Part shown: positions 43,699 through 58,663 of the stretch, in pieces | Layout: each line of letters begins with the position of its first letter | Position numbering within the stretch: position 1 is the first letter of the stretch | Assembly (NCBI RefSeq): GCF_029338175.1 | Contig: NZ_CP119862.1 | Span: 4,310,839-4,374,838 of the forward strand | Reading direction: 5' to 3' | Source of the DNA: Citrobacter enshiensis | GTDB lineage: Bacteria > Pseudomonadota > Gammaproteobacteria > Enterobacterales > Enterobacteriaceae | DNA: 64,000 bases | Program-made: the position numbers and the translations under genes | Notes under the pieces: generated by a model | What the model saw: only the letters and a program-made list of their open reading frames with translations | Databases searched by the model: none | What the model was told of the DNA's origin: nothing

Positions 43699-45550
43699 GT
43701 TTCAGGGCGTTCATCGCCGAATGTAAATCAACAGGTTGTAACAGACCACCCGGCGGCGCCTTCACAAGTTGCGGACATAACCGCTCGACATCAGCCAACA
43801 GGGTAATGGCCTGCGCCATAGTCCACTGCGGATGTTCACTCATCAGATTACGCGCAATCCACTGGGCAATATTGTCGGCCTCATAGCCAGATTGCTGCGC
43901 CAGGTAGCCTATCAGTTCAGGAATCAAGATTTGTAAATTTTGTTGGCGTAAGGGTAAAGGCACAGCTCGAATGGTCACATGCTGCGCATCCAACTGGAAT
44001 TCAATCCCTAAATCCGCCAAACAGGGGAGCGCATTTTGCAGCGCCGTCTTTTCGTCAACCGCCACTTTTAAGCGTAGCGGAATCAGCAACGGCTGGGCAC
44101 ACACCGGCGCTTTTCCGGGCGTCAGTTGCGCCTGTCGCAACCAGCGTTCTGCCACCGGCAGCGACAGTAACTGGATGCGGCCATCGCTTTCGAGTAACGC
44201 ACAATCGGCGCCAATAATAGTGAGTACGCGACCAAAACTCTGGCTGTGTCCGGCCAGCGCAGGCTCGACAGCATCAGGACGTTGTTTTTTTTGCGCCGGA
44301 GCCGGCGTCTGTAGCAACTGACGATAAACGTCTCCCTCCTGCTTTTGATAGCCCGGTTGAGCCTGCGGCCACTGTGCGGTTGCCTGACGACCAGAGTGAC
44401 TCACCGGAGAAGGAGAAGAATAACGCGGTGTCGCCGGTTCACGTGCGACAGCAGGTTCAGCAAAGTGATTGCGTCCGGCTGCCACACGGTTTTCCGGAAT
44501 ATGTCTTGGCGTCGGCTCATCGTCTTCTGCCAACGGCAGCGATGTCTCAAGCTGCTGTTGCAGCACACTGAGAACGCCCTGATAGATAAAATCATGCACC
44601 AGGCGCGACTGGTGAAAGCGCACCTCGTGTTTGGCAGGATGCACATTGACATCAACCTGATGAGGGTCGATTTCCAGATACAACACAAACGCGGGCTGCT
44701 GATCGGCGCCGAGTTTGTTTTCACAGGCCTGACGAATGGCATGATTGATCAACCGATCGCGCATCATACGTCCGTTCACATAGCAGTACTGAATTTCCGC
44801 CAGCGCCGCCGTCGTATGACGAGGGTCAGCCACCCAACCGTGCAGCAGCAAATCGCCATGCTGCCACTCAATCGCCAGCGCCTGTTCCAGAAACGGAGCG
44901 CCGCAAATCGCGCCCAGCCGACGCTCTTTCTGCCCATCCTGCGCCACCGCGCGATACTGACGCACCATTTTGCCGTTGTGCGACAAATTGATCGTGACGT
45001 CAAAACGCGCCAGCGCAATGCGCCGGATGATCTCATCAATATGGTTAAATTCGGTTTTCTCGGTACGCATGAACTTGCGCCGCGCCGGGGTATTGTAGAA
45101 CAGATCCAGCACTTCCAGCGTCGTGCCCACCGGATGCGCGGCGGGTTTAACCGTCACGTCCATGTCACGCCCTTCGGCATACGCTTGCCAGGCTTCGGGC
45201 TGTTCTGCAGTGCGGGAGGTGAGCGTTAACCGTGACACCGAACTGATACTTGCCAGCGCTTCACCGCGAAACCCGAGGCTGATAATGGCCTCAAGATCGT
45301 CGAGCGTGGCTATTTTACTGGTCGCGTGACGCGCTAACGCCAGCGCCAGTTCGTCCTTTTTAATGCCACAGCCGTTATCGCGAATACGGATAAGCTTTGC
45401 GCCGCCGCGTTCAATATCGATATCAATTCGCGTCGCGCCAGCATCAAGGCTGTTTTCTACCAGCTCTTTGACCACCGACGCAGGTCGTTCCACCACTTCA
45501 CCTGCGGCAATTTGGTTCGCCAGTTGCGGCGGAAGAACCTGAATCGGCAT
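43691..45550 (-). CDS. mutL: MutL, DNA mismatch repair protein
   Basis: 619 aa (E. coli 615). It has the N-terminal GHKL ATPase with [13 protein letters not shown] (Glu29 region), DNGCGI and [10 protein letters not shown]; a Pro/Gln-rich linker (about 345-430) that is the variable part of the family; and a C-terminal dimerisation domain. There is no endonuclease motif, as expected for Dam-dependent enterobacteria. It links MutS to MutH. A 9-bp gap separates it from amiB; it overlaps miaA by 8 bases. Confidence 0.97.
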   Translation of the reverse strand: MPIQVLPPQLANQIAAGEVVERPASVVKELVENSLDAGATRIDIDIERGGAKLIRIRDNGCGIKKDELALALARHATSKIATLDDLEAIISLGFRGEALASISSVSRLTLTSRTAEQPEAWQAYAEGRDMDVTVKPAAHPVGTTLEVLDLFYNTPARRKFMRTEKTEFNHIDEIIRRIALARFDVTINLSHNGKMVRQYRAVAQDGQKERRLGAICGAPFLEQALAIEWQHGDLLLHGWVADPRHTTAALAEIQYCYVNGRMMRDRLINHAIRQACENKLGADQQPAFVLYLEIDPHQVDVNVHPAKHEVRFHQSRLVHDFIYQGVLSVLQQQLETSLPLAEDDEPTPRHIPENRVAAGRNHFAEPAVAREPATPRYSSPSPVSHSGRQATAQWPQAQPGYQKQEGDVYRQLLQTPAPAQKKQRPDAVEPALAGHSQSFGRVLTIIGADCALLESDGRIQLLSLPVAERWLRQAQLTPGKAPVCAQPLLIPLRLKVAVDEKTALQNALPCLADLGIEFQLDAQHVTIRAVPLPLRQQNLQILIPELIGYLAQQSGYEADNIAQWIARNLMSEHPQWTMAQAITLLADVERLCPQLVKAPPGGLLQPVDLHSAMNALKHE

Positions 45551-45559
45551 GCATATTCC

Positions 45560-46894
45560 TTAGTTTGTTAGCATCTCGCCCGGCGCAGTCGCGCTGGCAG
45601 TTTGCGCAGGCGTCCCCTGCGGCCCAGATTGCATAGGATGCGCCAGGAAGTAGTTACGTACGCCCTTATAGATGGCATCAGCCAGCCGCTGCTGATAATC
45701 ATCGCTTGCCAGCAAACGCTCTTCGCTGTGGTTACTGATAAAGCCCGTTTCAACCAACACCGATGGGATATCTGGTGAGCGCAACACGCCGAGGCTGGCG
45801 TGTTCAGGACGACGCTTATGCATCGAACCAATACGCTGTAACTGACTGATCATGCTGGTCGCCACATCATACCCTACGCGTTGTGAATGACCGAATTGCA
45901 AATCCAGTACCGCCTGACTCAGGTAAGGGTCAGACTGGCTGTTTGCCAGTACATCGCCCGCGCCGCCTAGCAGTTCGGACTGCTTCTCATGCTGCTCCAG
46001 CCAGCCCGCCATTTCTGTGTTCGCACGTCGGTTTGACAATACCCACACCGAAGCCCCTGTCGCATCACGATTCGGCGCGGCATCCGCATGGATCGACACC
46101 AGGAAATTGGCATTTTGCTTACGAGCGACGTCCGAACGCCCCATCACCGAGATAAAATAGTCTCCGTCACGCGTTAAGACGCCTTTGAACATCGGATCGT
46201 CGTTGAGCAGCGTACGCAGCTTACGGGCGACGGCGATAGTGACATTCTTCTCACGGACACCGCCGGGACCAATAGCGCCGGGGTCCTGACCGCCGTGACC
46301 AGCATCAATAGCAATAACGACCTTGTCGCTATTACTCACCGGAGTTCGTGCCGCAGGACGCGTCGCCGTGTTGCTGCTAACAACCGCCGTCGTGCGATCG
46401 TTACTGGATTTAAATGGATTACGTGCAGGCTCGCTCGGGCGCGGCGCGATCTCCGGCGTCTCAACGCGTTTCACTACCACCGGCGGCGGGGGTGGTGGCG
46501 GAGGCGGGGCATCGGCGTTAATCGTAAAGACGACGGTATAATTACCGCCGTTTTGCCGCTTCACAGCTTCGGTTTTCCCGTTCTCGGTTAAATCCACGAC
46601 CAGCCGCAGCGACTGAGCATCCTTCGGCGTTCCCGAGCGGATCGCCTTCACCAGGTTATTTCCGCTAAACAGCAGTGGCAATCCCTGGATCACACCGCTC
46701 TGTTGGATATCCAGCGCAACGGTACGTTTACTGTCCTGCGAAAAGGTATAATCCGGATCGCCGATAAAACTCAGCGTAATCCGCGCCTGTTGTTCGCCAT
46801 TGGAAACCTGAATATCGGAGAGGCTGGCGGCCCCGACCTGCGCGCACAGCAGGACCAGTGTTGCCACCCACCAATTTCTGATGCGAAAAATCAT
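45560..46894 (-). CDS. amiB: AmiB, periplasmic N-acetylmuramoyl-L-alanine amidase
   Basis: A 444-aa precursor (E. coli 445). Signal peptide (about 1-22), AMIN domain (about 25-125), a polyproline stretch near 130, and an Amidase_3 zinc domain beginning [16 protein letters not shown] near residue 195. It splits septal peptidoglycan during division after activation by EnvC. It ends in a short tail without LysM. Between tsaE (16-bp gap) and mutL (9-bp gap). Confidence 0.96.
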   Translation of the reverse strand: MIFRIRNWWVATLVLLCAQVGAASLSDIQVSNGEQQARITLSFIGDPDYTFSQDSKRTVALDIQQSGVIQGLPLLFSGNNLVKAIRSGTPKDAQSLRLVVDLTENGKTEAVKRQNGGNYTVVFTINADAPPPPPPPPPVVVKRVETPEIAPRPSEPARNPFKSSNDRTTAVVSSNTATRPAARTPVSNSDKVVIAIDAGHGGQDPGAIGPGGVREKNVTIAVARKLRTLLNDDPMFKGVLTRDGDYFISVMGRSDVARKQNANFLVSIHADAAPNRDATGASVWVLSNRRANTEMAGWLEQHEKQSELLGGAGDVLANSQSDPYLSQAVLDLQFGHSQRVGYDVATSMISQLQRIGSMHKRRPEHASLGVLRSPDIPSVLVETGFISNHSEERLLASDDYQQRLADAIYKGVRNYFLAHPMQSGPQGTPAQTASATAPGEMLTN

Positions 46895-46910
46895 CCCGTC
46901 ACCCTTAAGG

Positions 46911-48889
<1,979 letters not shown>

Positions 48890-48891
<2 letters not shown>

Positions 48892-50029
48892 GTCAGAGCC
48901 CCTCGATCTCAATCAGTTAGCGCAAAATATCAAACAGTGGGGGCTGGAACTGGGCTTTCAGCAGGTTGGTATTACCGATACCGACCTCAGCGAAGCCGAA
49001 CCCAAACTGCAGGCATGGCTGGACAAACAATACCACGGCGAGATGGACTGGATGGCCCGTCACGGCATGATGCGCGCCAGGCCACACGAATTATTGCCCG
49101 GTACTCTGCGCGTGATCAGCGTACGCATGAATTATCTGCCCGCTAACGCTGCGTTTGCCAGCACGCTGAAAAATCCCCGGTTGGGCTACATCAGTCGTTA
49201 TGCGTTGGGCCGCGACTACCACAAACTCTTACGTAACCGCCTAAAAAAACTGGGCGAGATGATTCAGCAACATTGTGGCTCGCTGAATTTTAGACCGTTT
49301 GTCGACTCTGCGCCCATTCTTGAACGTCCGCTGGCTGAAAAAGCCGGTCTCGGCTGGACAGGTAAGCACTCACTTACCCTTAACCGCGAGGCAGGTTCGT
49401 TCTTTTTTCTTGGTGAGCTACTGATCGATTTGCCCCTGCCCATCGACGTCCCTCAAGAAGAGGGGTGTGGAAAATGCGTGGCCTGCATGACAATTTGTCC
49501 GACTGGTGCGATTGTGGAACCTTACACTGTCGATGCCCGCCGCTGTATCTCGTATCTCACCATTGAGCTGGAAGGCGCGATCCCTGAAGAACTTCGCCCG
49601 CTGATAGGAAACCGAATCTATGGTTGTGATGACTGTCAGCTTATTTGCCCGTGGAATCGCTACTCGCAGCTGACCGTCGAGGATGATTTCAGTCCGCGCA
49701 AACCGCTACACGCCCCGGAACTGATTGAACTGTTCAACTGGAGCGAAGCAAGATTCCTGAAAGTCACGGAAGGTTCAGCCATTCGGCGCATTGGTCACTT
49801 ACGCTGGTTGCGAAATATTGCTGTCGCACTCGGAAATGCGCCGTGGGATGACGCGGTGATTCAGGCGCTGGAAAGTCGCCGAGGTGAGCACCCACTTCTT
49901 GATGAGCACATAGAATGGGCGGTTGCCCAGCAAATTGAGAGGCGCAATGCTTGTGTGGTAGAAGTGCAATTACCGAAGAAACAGCGGCTGATCAGAGTGG
50001 TTGAAAAGGGTCTGCCGCGAGACGCCTGA
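48890..50029 (+). CDS. queG: QueG, epoxyqueuosine reductase
   Basis: 379 aa, as in E. coli. It is a cobalamin and Fe-S enzyme that performs the last step of queuosine synthesis on tRNA. Two 4Fe-4S cluster motifs are visible: CGKCVACMTICPTGAI (about 190-205) and CDDCQLICPWN (about 245-255). The ATG at 48890 matches E. coli and overlaps the divergent nnr start by two bases. The longer upstream start at 48821 would run deep into nnr and is unlikely. Confidence 0.96.
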
Positions 50030-50298
50030 ATCATCCACAGCTTGTGTATAAAAATAAAAATGCATTGTGATTCAAGAGGGAAAAAATCGTCAAGTGATCG
50101 CATTAACATTTCGAAATGATAATTAATCTAATGTTTTCAACAAATTGTAAAGTTACTATTCACCCGGCGAAGTTTTTCGCATTCCAGGAATAATACCCTG
50201 ACCTGTGGATAAGTCTGTTTACAAGAGTGTGTCAGAAGCAAAAGAAATCGTCCCCAACGTGATAACGCGTTGTGGATAATTTTATTGAGATAAGAATT

Positions 50299-50374
<76 letters not shown>

Positions 50375-50409
50375 TTGGGTGGTGCGTATCTTGCGATACT
50401 TTCAAATTT

Positions 50410-50485
<76 letters not shown>

Positions 50486-50520
50486 TTGGGTGGTGCATAT
50501 CTTGCGATACTTTCAAATTT

Positions 50521-50596
<76 letters not shown>

Positions 50597-50645
50597 AAAT
50601 TTGTTGCTGTCGTAATTTGCATTTCTGCGTCGTTACGGGAGGCGC

Positions 50646-50673
50646 ATTATACGAGAAATCCTTCCAGCTGCAA
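50646..50673 (-). promoter_or_regulatory. Sigma70 promoter of the tRNA-Gly operon
   Basis: On the minus strand a perfect TATAAT (50651-50646) and TTGCAG (50673-50668) are spaced by 16 bp, followed by a GC-rich discriminator (GCGCCTCCC). That is the pattern of stable-RNA promoters under stringent control. Confidence 0.78.
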
Positions 50674-50771
50674 CCCCCCTAAAAGCGATTTTTTTATTTT
50701 TTTGTTCAAGTGCCGAATTATTCGCCAAAGCGCACAATTTAGCGGCAAAACAGCCATGACGCAAGTTCGTT

Positions 50772-50796
50772 GGCCGGATATCTGCGTTATCCGGCC
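50772..50796. repeat. REP-like hairpin downstream of orn
   Basis: GGCCGGATA-tctgcgt-TATCCGGCC, a perfect 9-bp stem just beyond the orn stop. It may act as a 3' end stabiliser or weak terminator. Confidence 0.65.
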
Positions 50797-50803
50797 CACA
50801 CAA

Positions 50804-51352
50804 TTACAGCTTAATAAAATGCTCGCGGTAGTACGCCAGTTCCGCCACCGACTCACGGATATCATCCATCGCCTGGTGTGTGCCCTGCTTGGTAAAGCCA
50901 TCCAGAATTTCCGGCTTCCAGCGGCGCGCCAGCTCTTTCAACGTACTCACATCCAGATAACGGTAGTGGAAGTACGCCTCCAGCTCCGGCATGTATTTAA
51001 ACAGGAAGCGGCGATCCTGTCCGATACTGTTACCGCAAATGGGTGATTTTCCGGCGGGGACCCACTCTTTCAAAAATTCAATCGTCGCCAGTTCCGCTTC
51101 ACGGTCGCCCAGGTACTTGCCTTCACACGATCTACCAGGACCACTTCCGGTATGGGTACGGCACGTTCCAGTCATCCATCAACGCCCAGTTGTTCATTCG
51201 GACTGATGCACTGCAATCGTCGGCCCTTCTGCCAGGATGTTCAGGTTGGCATCGGTCACCAGTGTCGCGATCTCAATGATGCGATCGCGCTCGGGATCGA
51301 GCCCCGTCATTTCAAGATCTATCCAAATGAGGTTGTTTTCATTGGCACTCAT
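50804..51352 (-). CDS. orn: Oligoribonuclease Orn, reading frame broken by four single-base insertions
   Basis: Degrades 2-5 nt RNA and pGpG; essential in E. coli (181 aa). The N-terminal part from the ATG at 51352 reads [20 protein letters not shown] (DEDDh motif I) and runs to about 51198. The C-terminal part from about 51137 reads [20 protein letters not shown] to the stop. Between them are four extra bases on the plus strand: T at 51197-51198, C at 51184-51186, G at 51160-51161 and G at 51138-51139. Removing them restores the protein, so these look like sequence errors. This is the first damaged gene of the error-rich tail. Confidence 0.9.
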
Positions 51353-51458
51353 GCTATTTTCCACCCTTCAGAGGTCACGTTCAGTGTGACTATATTCATC
51401 TAAAATAGCGTGTATCATAGATGTTTTGCCCACAATGGGCGACCAGGAGCCAGTACGA

Positions 51459-52512
51459 TTGAGTAAAAATAAACTCTCCAAAGGCCAACAGCGCCGCGTG
51501 AACGCCAATCACCAGCGTCGTCTTAAAACGTCCACGGAGAAGGCCGATTACGATGACAATCTGTTTGGCGAAACCGCTGAAGGTATTGTCATCAGCCGTT
51601 TTGGTATGCATGCCGACGTCGAATCCGCCAACGGTGAAATTCACCGTTGCAATATTCGTCGAACCATCCGTTCACTGGTTACAGGCGATCGCGTGGTCTG
51701 GCGTCCAGGAAAAGCGGCGTCGGAAGGGCGTAAACGTCAAAGGCATTGTCGAAGCGGTGCATGAACGTACCTCGGTGCTGACACGCCCTGACTTTTATGA
51801 CGGCGTAAAACCCATCGCTGCTAACATCGACCAGATCGTCATTGTCTCCGCCATTTTGCCGGAGCTGTCACTCAATATTATCGACAGGTATCTGGTGGCC
51901 TGCGAAACGTTACAGGTTGAACCGATTATCGTGCTCAACAAAATCGATCTGTTAGACGATGACGGCATGGCCTTCGTTAACGAACAGATGGATATCTATC
52001 GCAACATTGGCTATAGCGTATTGATGGTATCAAGCCATACAAAAAATGGGCTGAAACCACTTGAAGAGGCATTGACCGATCGTATTAGCATTTTTGCCGG
52101 TCAGTCGGGCGTAGGTAAATCCAGTCTGCTCAATAACCTGCTCGGCCTGCAAAAAGAGATCCTGACCAACGATGTCTCCGATAACTCCGGTCTTGGACAG
52201 CACACGACCACCGCCTCACGCCTGTACCACTTCCCGCACGGCGGAGATGTCATCGACTCCCCCGGCGTACGAGAGTTTGGGCTGTGGCATCTTGAGCCGG
52301 AACAAATCACGCACGGCTTTGTCGAATTCCATGACTATTTAGGGCACTGCAAATACCGCGACTGCAAACATGATGCGGATCCTGGCTGTGCTATCCGTGA
52401 AGCCGTAGAGAAAGGGGCAATAGCCGAAACTCGGTTTGAAAATTATCACCGTATCCTCGAAAGCATGGCGCAGGTAAAAACGCGTAAAAACTTTTCTGAT
52501 ACGGACGACTGA
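51459..52512 (+). CDS. rsgA: RsgA (YjeQ), circularly permuted ribosome-assembly GTPase, one frameshift
   Basis: About 350 aa once corrected. It has an N-terminal OB fold, then a permuted G domain with G4 NKIDLL, G1 GQSGVGKSS and G3 DSPG, then a zinc site [14 protein letters not shown]. It matures the 30S subunit. The start is TTG at 51459 ([14 protein letters not shown]) with CAGGAG upstream. One extra G in the run near 51727-51730 breaks the frame between [12 protein letters not shown] and [12 protein letters not shown]; the remaining part is intact. Confidence 0.93.
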
Positions 52513-52607
52513 CAACTAAGCTAAGCGTCGCTAGAATCGTCCCCCTTTTTCAGGATCCGGCATGTATGCCGGATCAGGAACGACAAAACAATGGCCTGGA
52601 GGCTACC

Positions 52608-53567
52608 TTGTTAAACTCATTTAAACTTTCGCTACAGTACATTCTGCCGAAACTATGGCTCACTCGCCTGGCGGGTTGGGGCGCAAGCAAACGAGCAGGC
52701 TGGCTGACTAAACTGGTTATCGACCTGTTTGTGAAGTATTACAAGGTCGACATGAATGAAGCACAGAAGCCGGACACCGCCAGCTATCGTACGTTTAACG
52801 ACTTCTTTGTACGTCCGCTGCGTGACGATGTGCGCCCGGTGGATACCGACCCGAACATTCTGGTGATGCCGGCAGACGGCGTGATCAGCCAGTTAGGTCG
52901 CATCGAAGAAGACAAAATTCTGCAGGCCAAAGGACATAACTACAGCCTCGAGGCGCTGCTGGCCGGTAACTATCTGATGGCAGACCTGTTCCGTAACGGT
53001 TCGTTTGTCACCACTTACCTCTCCCCGCGCGACTATCACCGCGTACACATGCCGTGTAACGGCATCCTGCGTGAAATGATTTATGTACCGGGCGATCTGT
53101 TCTCCGTCAACCATCTGACCGCGCAAAACGTCCCGAACCTGTTTGCCCGTAACGAGCGTGTCATTTGCCTGTTCGATACCGAATTTGGCCCGATGGCGCA
53201 GATCCTGGTCGGCGCAACCATCGTCGGTAGCATTGAAACCGTGTGGGCCGGAACCATCACGCCGCCACGTGAAGGTGTGATCAAACGCTGGACCTGGCCT
53301 GCGGGTGAAAGCGAAGGTTCTGTTGCGCTGTTGAAAGGCCAGGAAATGGGTCGCTTTAAGCTGGGTTCCACCGTCATCAACTTGTTTGCACCAGGTAAAG
53401 TGAATCTGGTAGAGCAACTGCAAAGTCTGTCCGCGACCAAAATTGGTCAGCCGCTGGCAACGTCCACCGAAGTTTTCGCTCAGTCAGACGCGGAAACGGC
53501 GCCAGTGGAGATCGCCGCAGAACACGACGCCAACCCACCGGTTGACGACAAGACAGAACAAAGCTAA
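52608..53567 (+). CDS. psd: Phosphatidylserine decarboxylase proenzyme
   Basis: 319 aa (E. coli 322). It makes phosphatidylethanolamine at the inner membrane. The autocleavage motif LGST near residue 252 generates the alpha-chain pyruvoyl group. I chose the TTG at 52608, preceded by TGGAGGCTACC, because it gives the E. coli N-terminus [17 protein letters not shown]. The frame is open to 52566 but the extension lacks similarity. The acidic C-terminal tail varies in the family. It is one of only two genes (with frdD) intact in the error-rich tail. Confidence 0.96.
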   Translation: MLNSFKLSLQYILPKLWLTRLAGWGASKRAGWLTKLVIDLFVKYYKVDMNEAQKPDTASYRTFNDFFVRPLRDDVRPVDTDPNILVMPADGVISQLGRIEEDKILQAKGHNYSLEALLAGNYLMADLFRNGSFVTTYLSPRDYHRVHMPCNGILREMIYVPGDLFSVNHLTAQNVPNLFARNERVICLFDTEFGPMAQILVGATIVGSIETVWAGTITPPREGVIKRWTWPAGESEGSVALLKGQEMGRFKLGSTVINLFAPGKVNLVEQLQSLSATKIGQPLATSTEVFAQSDAETAPVEIAAEHDANPPVDDKTEQS

Positions 53568-53585
53568 CAACAAAGGTAGACTGAC

Positions 53586-56500
53586 GTGCGCCTGATTATC
53601 ACTTTTCTGATGGCCTGGTGCCTCAGCATGGGGGCGTACGCCGCGACAGCTCCCGACGCCAAACAAATCACCCAGGAACTGGAGCAGGCAAAAGCGGCGA
53701 AACCCGCCCCAGCCAGAGGCCGTCGAGGCGCTCCAGTCTGCGCTGAACGCGCTTGAGGAACGTAAAGGCTCCCTCGAGCGCGCCCAGCAATACCAACAAG
53801 TTATCGACAATTTCCCGAAGCTGTCCGCGACATTACGCGCCCAGCTTAATAACCTGCGCGACGAACCACGTAACGTACCGCCGGGGATGTCCACCGAGGC
53901 GCTGAACCAGGAGATCCTCCAGGTCAGCAGTCAATTGCTGGATAAAAGCCGCCGGGCCCAGCAGGAACAGGAACGCGCCCGGGAAATTGCCGACTCACTG
54001 AGTCAACTTCCGCAGCAGCAAACCGATGCCCGTCGTCAGTTGAATGATATTGAACGGCGACTCGGTACCGTTAGCGGCAATTCCCCGCTGAATCAGGCGC
54101 AAAATTTTGGCATGCAGGCCGAATCCGCCAAACTCAAAGCCCAGGTGGATGAACTCGAGCTGGCGCAGCTTTTCAGCAAACAACCGTCAGGAACTGGCGC
54201 GTATGCGCTCTGAACTGGCGGAAAAGCAGAGCCAACAGCTTGACGCTTATCTGCAAGCCTTACGCAATCAATTAAACAGCCAGCGCCAACGCGAAGCCGA
54301 ACGCGCGCTGGAGAGTACCGAACTGCTGGCGGAAAACAGCGATGGTCTGCCAGCGGGCATTGTCGATCAGTTCAAAGTAAACCGGGAATTGTCTCAGGCG
54401 CTCAACCAGCAGGCGCAGCGTATGGATCTGGTGGCCTCGCAGCAGCGTCAGGCGACCAGCCAGACACTGCAGGTACGCCAGGCGCTCAATACACTGCGGG
54501 AACAGGCACAATGGCTGGGCGTCTCCAATATGCTTGGCGAAGCGCTACGCGCCCAGGTTTCGCGCCTGCCGGAAATGCCCAAACCGCAGCAGTTAGATAC
54601 GGAAATGGCGCAGCTACGTGTGCACCGTATGCGCTATGAAGACCTGCTCAATAAGCAGCCTCAGCTGCGTCAGATCCATCAGGCTGACGGCAAGCCGCTC
54701 ACCGCTGAACAAAACCGGATTCTGGACGCGCAGCTGCGCACCCAGCGCGAACTGCTGAATTCCCTGCTACAGGGAGGAGACACGCTGATCCTTGAGTTGA
54801 CCAAGCTGAAAGTCTCCAATAGCCAGTTGGAAGATGCGCTCAAGAGGTCAACGAAGCGACGCACCGCTATCTGTTCTGGACATCCGATGTGAGTCCGATG
54901 TCACTCTCCTGGCCAATTGAGCTTGTTCAGGATCTGCGCCGGCTAATTTCACTGGATACCTTTAACCAACTTGGCAAGGCCAGCATTATGATGCTGACCA
55001 GTAAAGAGACGCTGCTGCCGCTGTTTGGCGCGCTGATCCTGGTCGGTTTTAGTCTTTACTCGCGTAAGCACTTCACCCGTTTTCTGGAACGTTCATCCGC
55101 CCGGGTTGGAAAAGTCACGCAGGATCACTTTTGGCTAACATTACGCACCGTATTCTGGTCAATATTAGTCGCTTCACCGCTTCCGGTGCTGTGGGCCACA
55201 TTAGGGTTTGGACTGCGGAAGCGTGGCCTTACCCGCTGGCTGTTGCGATAGGCGATGGCGTCACCGCCACTGTCCCCCTGCTTTGGGTGGTGATGATTTG
55301 CGCCGCCTTCGCGCGTCCAAACGGGTTGTTTGTGGCGCACTTTGGCTGGCCACGTCACCGCGTGGCGCGCGCGATGCGCTATTACCTGATGAGCATCGGA
55401 TTCATCGTTCCGCTCATTATGGCATTGATTATGTTTGATAATCTCAATGACCGGGAGTTCTCCGCCTCGTTGGGACGCCTGTGCTTCATGTTAATTTGCG
55501 GGGCGCTGGCGATAGTGACTCTCAGCCTGAAACGTGCCGGTATCCCGCTGTATCTCGACAAAGAGGGCAGCGGCGAAAACATGGTCAACAGAATGCTGTG
55601 GAACCTGCTGATGGGCGCGCCGCTCGTCGCGATTTTTGCTGCCGTCGTGGGCTATCTGGCGACCGCGCAGGCGCTGCTGGCGCGACTGGAAACCTCGGTC
55701 GCCATCTGGTTCTTGCTGCTGGTGATTTATCACGTCATCCGCCGCTGGATGCTGATCAGCGCCGACGGTTAGCGTTTGATCGCGCCAAACATCGCCGGGC
55801 TGAAATGCTGGCGCAGCGTGCGCGGGGTGAAGAAGAACAAGCGCATTCAACCAGCCTTGAGGGGAGCGTTGAGGTCGATGAAAGCGAAGTGGATCTCGAC
55901 ACCATCAGCGCCCAGTCGCTGCGCCTGGTGCGTTCGATTCTGATGCTCATCGCACTGTTGTCGGTCATCGTGCTGTGGTCGGAAATCCATTCCGCCTTTG
56001 GGTTCCTTGAGAACATCTCGCTGTGGGATGTCACGTCCACGGTTCAGGGCGTAGAGAGCCTGGAGCCAATCACGCTGGGCGCCGTATTAATTTCGATTCT
56101 GGTGTTCATCATCACCACCCAGCTGGTCCGTAATTTGCCTGCGCTGCTGGAACTGGCGCTGCTCCAGCATCTGGATTTAACGCCGGGTACGGGCTACGCC
56201 ATCACCACCATTACCAAATATCTGCTGATGCTGATTGGCGGGCTGGTCGGTTTCTCAATGATTGGGATTGAGTGGTCAAAATTACAGTGGCTGGTTGCGG
56301 CACTCGGTGTTGGTCTGGGCTTTGGTTTGCAGGAAATTTTCGCCAACTTTATCTCAGGCCTGATCATTTTGTTCGAAAAGCCGATTCGTATTGGCGATAC
56401 GGTGACTATTCGTGACCTGACGGGCAGCGTGACGAAAATCAATACCCGCGCGACTACCATCAGCGACTGGGACCGCAAAGAGATCATCGTGCCCAACAAA

Positions 56501-56911
56501 GCGTTTATCACCGAACAGTTTATTAACTGGTCACTCTCTGACTCCGTGACGCGTGTGGTGCTGACCATTCCGGCGCCTTCCAGCGCGAATAGCGAAGAGG
56601 TCACGCAAATTCTGCTGACGGCGGCGCAACGCTGCTCGTTAGTGATCGACAACCCGGCACCGGAAGTGTTCCTGGTCGATCTCCAGCAAGGTATTCAGAT
56701 CTTCGAACTGCGTATCTATGCTGCAGAGATGGGACACCGTATGCCGCTGCGCCATGAAATCCATCAGTTGATTCTGGCGGGCTTCCATGAACATGGCATT
56801 GATATGCCATTCCCACCGTTCCAGATGCGTCTGGAAAGTTTGAACGGTACGAGGACAGGTAAAACGCTGACGTCTACTGGTAAAAGGGGTCGTCCGGCGG
56901 GGAGTTTGTAA
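53586..56911 (+). CDS. mscM: MscM (YjeP), miniconductance mechanosensitive channel, five frameshifts
   Basis: E. coli MscM is 1107 aa. It has a GTG start at 53586 (MRLIITFLMAWCLS, signal peptide), a long periplasmic coiled coil (Gln/Leu/Arg-rich, to about 54880), about eleven transmembrane segments, and a C-terminal MscS domain (VGLGFGLQEIFANFISGLIIL; VPNKAFITEQFINWSLSD). The frame is broken by an extra C at 53707-53710, an extra T at 54170-54173, a missing A at about 54843, a missing G at about 55217 and a missing C at about 55757. All coding content is otherwise present and follows E. coli, which points to sequence errors. Follows psd by 18 bp, as in the E. coli psd-mscM operon. Confidence 0.92.
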
Positions 56912-56922
56912 GCGTTAACTAT

Positions 56923-56949
56923 GCCGGGCGGCACCAATGCTGGCCCGGC
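56923..56949. repeat. REP-like palindrome between mscM and yjeM
   Basis: GCCGGGCGGCACC-AATGCTGGCCCGGC between two convergent genes. Confidence 0.7.
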
Positions 56950-56956
56950 ATCCCTA

Positions 56957-58460
56957 TTACTCCGTCACCCACTGCGGCAGTTTTGCCATCCGACGGGTGT
57001 AGTTCTGGTAAATCATCATCGCCAGTAACGAGAAGAACACCGGGCCGCCTGTCATCCATAAGGCGCTATTCCAGTCCCCTGCTTCAATCACTGGCTGAAT
57101 GACGGTGAACACATTGGCAAACGTCACCACCAGCACAACCGTCCCGGTAGCCAGTAGCGTAGAAACCTTCGTTTTGAAGATCACAAACGGACGTTCCAGC
57201 CCCTCTCGGAGCTTGAAGAATGGGAATGCCAGCGCGAGGAACAGATAGGGCAGCGTCATCGACACATTGGCCATCAGCGTCAGTTTGTTATAAAACGCCG
57301 ACGCGGTGTCACCGCCAAAAGAGACCAGCAGAATAAACAGACTGACCAACAGACACTGCATCCACATGGCTGTGGCGGGCATTCCCGTCGAATTCAGTTT
57401 CGTGACTGGCGCAGGCCACAGCGCTTTCGGCGTCCCCTGAATAATGGCTTTCAGCGGTGAGTAGCTTAATGTGAAGAAGGCACCGGTATAGGCAAGAAAC
57501 ATCGAGAGTCCGGTAATACGGGCAAACCAGACGCCCAGCGTCATTGCCGCCTCCGGTGAGAGATGCAGCGCATTGCCCAGCGTTCCCCCCAGGCTCTTCA
57601 TCAGAATATAAGTGATATTGCCGAGGTTCACAGAACCATTACTTAATACCTGCTGCCAGTTCGTGCTGACACCCCACAAGAATTATCGCCAGGGAATAGC
57701 CGATTGAAATCACAATGGCCGCAAAGACAATCCCTTTGGCAAAGTTTTTTTCCGGCTTTTCTGTTTTATCGACCAGGCCGCCGACGGCTTCAATACCGCC
57801 ATAAGCAAAAATAGCGAAAACAACAAACGACAACATCGCCAGGCCGGACTGATATCCAGGGTTCGGTGAGGCGACAAAATGAATATCTTGCGCAAAATGC
57901 CCACCATTTAATAACAAAATAGCGAGGCTCACTAACAGAAAGACTAAATTGAGGCACATGACGGCAATACCGCCCACTGCCGTAATACGCGCAATCTTAT
58001 TAATGCCTCTGGCGGCAATACCCGTCACCAGAATCATCCATCCCACCGCGAGCAGTCCAACCACCTGTGTAGGCTCAAGGCCGGCGAACTGCCAGTGCTT
58101 GCGTCATATCTGCGCCAAACAGGAATGTCGAAAAGGGACCCAGATTTTGGCTGCGGTACTTACCATCCAGATAATATAAGAGGAGAACCACATAAAGGTG
58201 CCGATAAATGCGTAGCGCGGTCCAACGCTATTATTCATCCACGAGTAAATCCCCCCCTCTTCTTTTCGATAAGCGGAACCCATCTCTGCCATCATTAATG
58301 CAAAGGGAATAAAGAATAAGAGTGCAGAAAAAATATACCACGGGATGGCGCTATACCCCATTAAATAAAAAGCGGAGGGGCTATTTGCAAAACCAAAAAC
58401 TGACGTAAATATCATCAGAATGAGCCCAATCAGGCTCATTTTTTTTATTGTTTGGGGCAT
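56957..58460 (-). CDS. yjeM: YjeM, APC-superfamily amino-acid permease-like protein, three frameshifts
   Basis: About 500 aa with 12-13 transmembrane helices. The N-terminal MSLIGLILMIFTSVFGFANS and the AIFAYGGIEAVGGLVDKTE segment match E. coli YjeM of the glutamate:GABA antiporter-like subfamily; the substrate is unknown. The frame is broken by a missing base in the A-run at 58131-58134, an extra C at 58098 and an extra A at 57678-57679 (plus-strand bases). With these corrected the protein is continuous. Convergent with mscM. Confidence 0.9.
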
Positions 58461-58625
58461 TAAAGTCTTCCTTACCTGGGAGAACGTTTTTCAAACGTCG
58501 CTCACCCATTTGCGCTGCCCCCTGTAGAGGTCAGCAATACGTAAATCAAAACAGGATTAGGGCCGCAACGATAGCAGATATCCAGGGCAAAATTGTGGCT
58601 ATTAGAGGTAAAATGAACATAGAGG

Positions 58626-58655
58626 CTGCAAAGCGGCAATTTAGCCGCCTTGCAG
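58626..58655 (-). terminator. Possible terminator of epmA
   Basis: Minus strand: CTGCAAGGCGGC-TAAATT-GCCGCTTTGCAG, a 12-bp near-perfect stem 8 bp after the epmA stop. The T-tract is weak. Confidence 0.45.
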
Positions 58656-58663
58656 AAAGGTCG

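Noticed and set aside
53586-56911. mscM split into several separate genes or a programmed frameshift
   Set aside because: Five indels of both signs in non-slippery places, in a region full of similar indels, fit sequence error and not programmed recoding.
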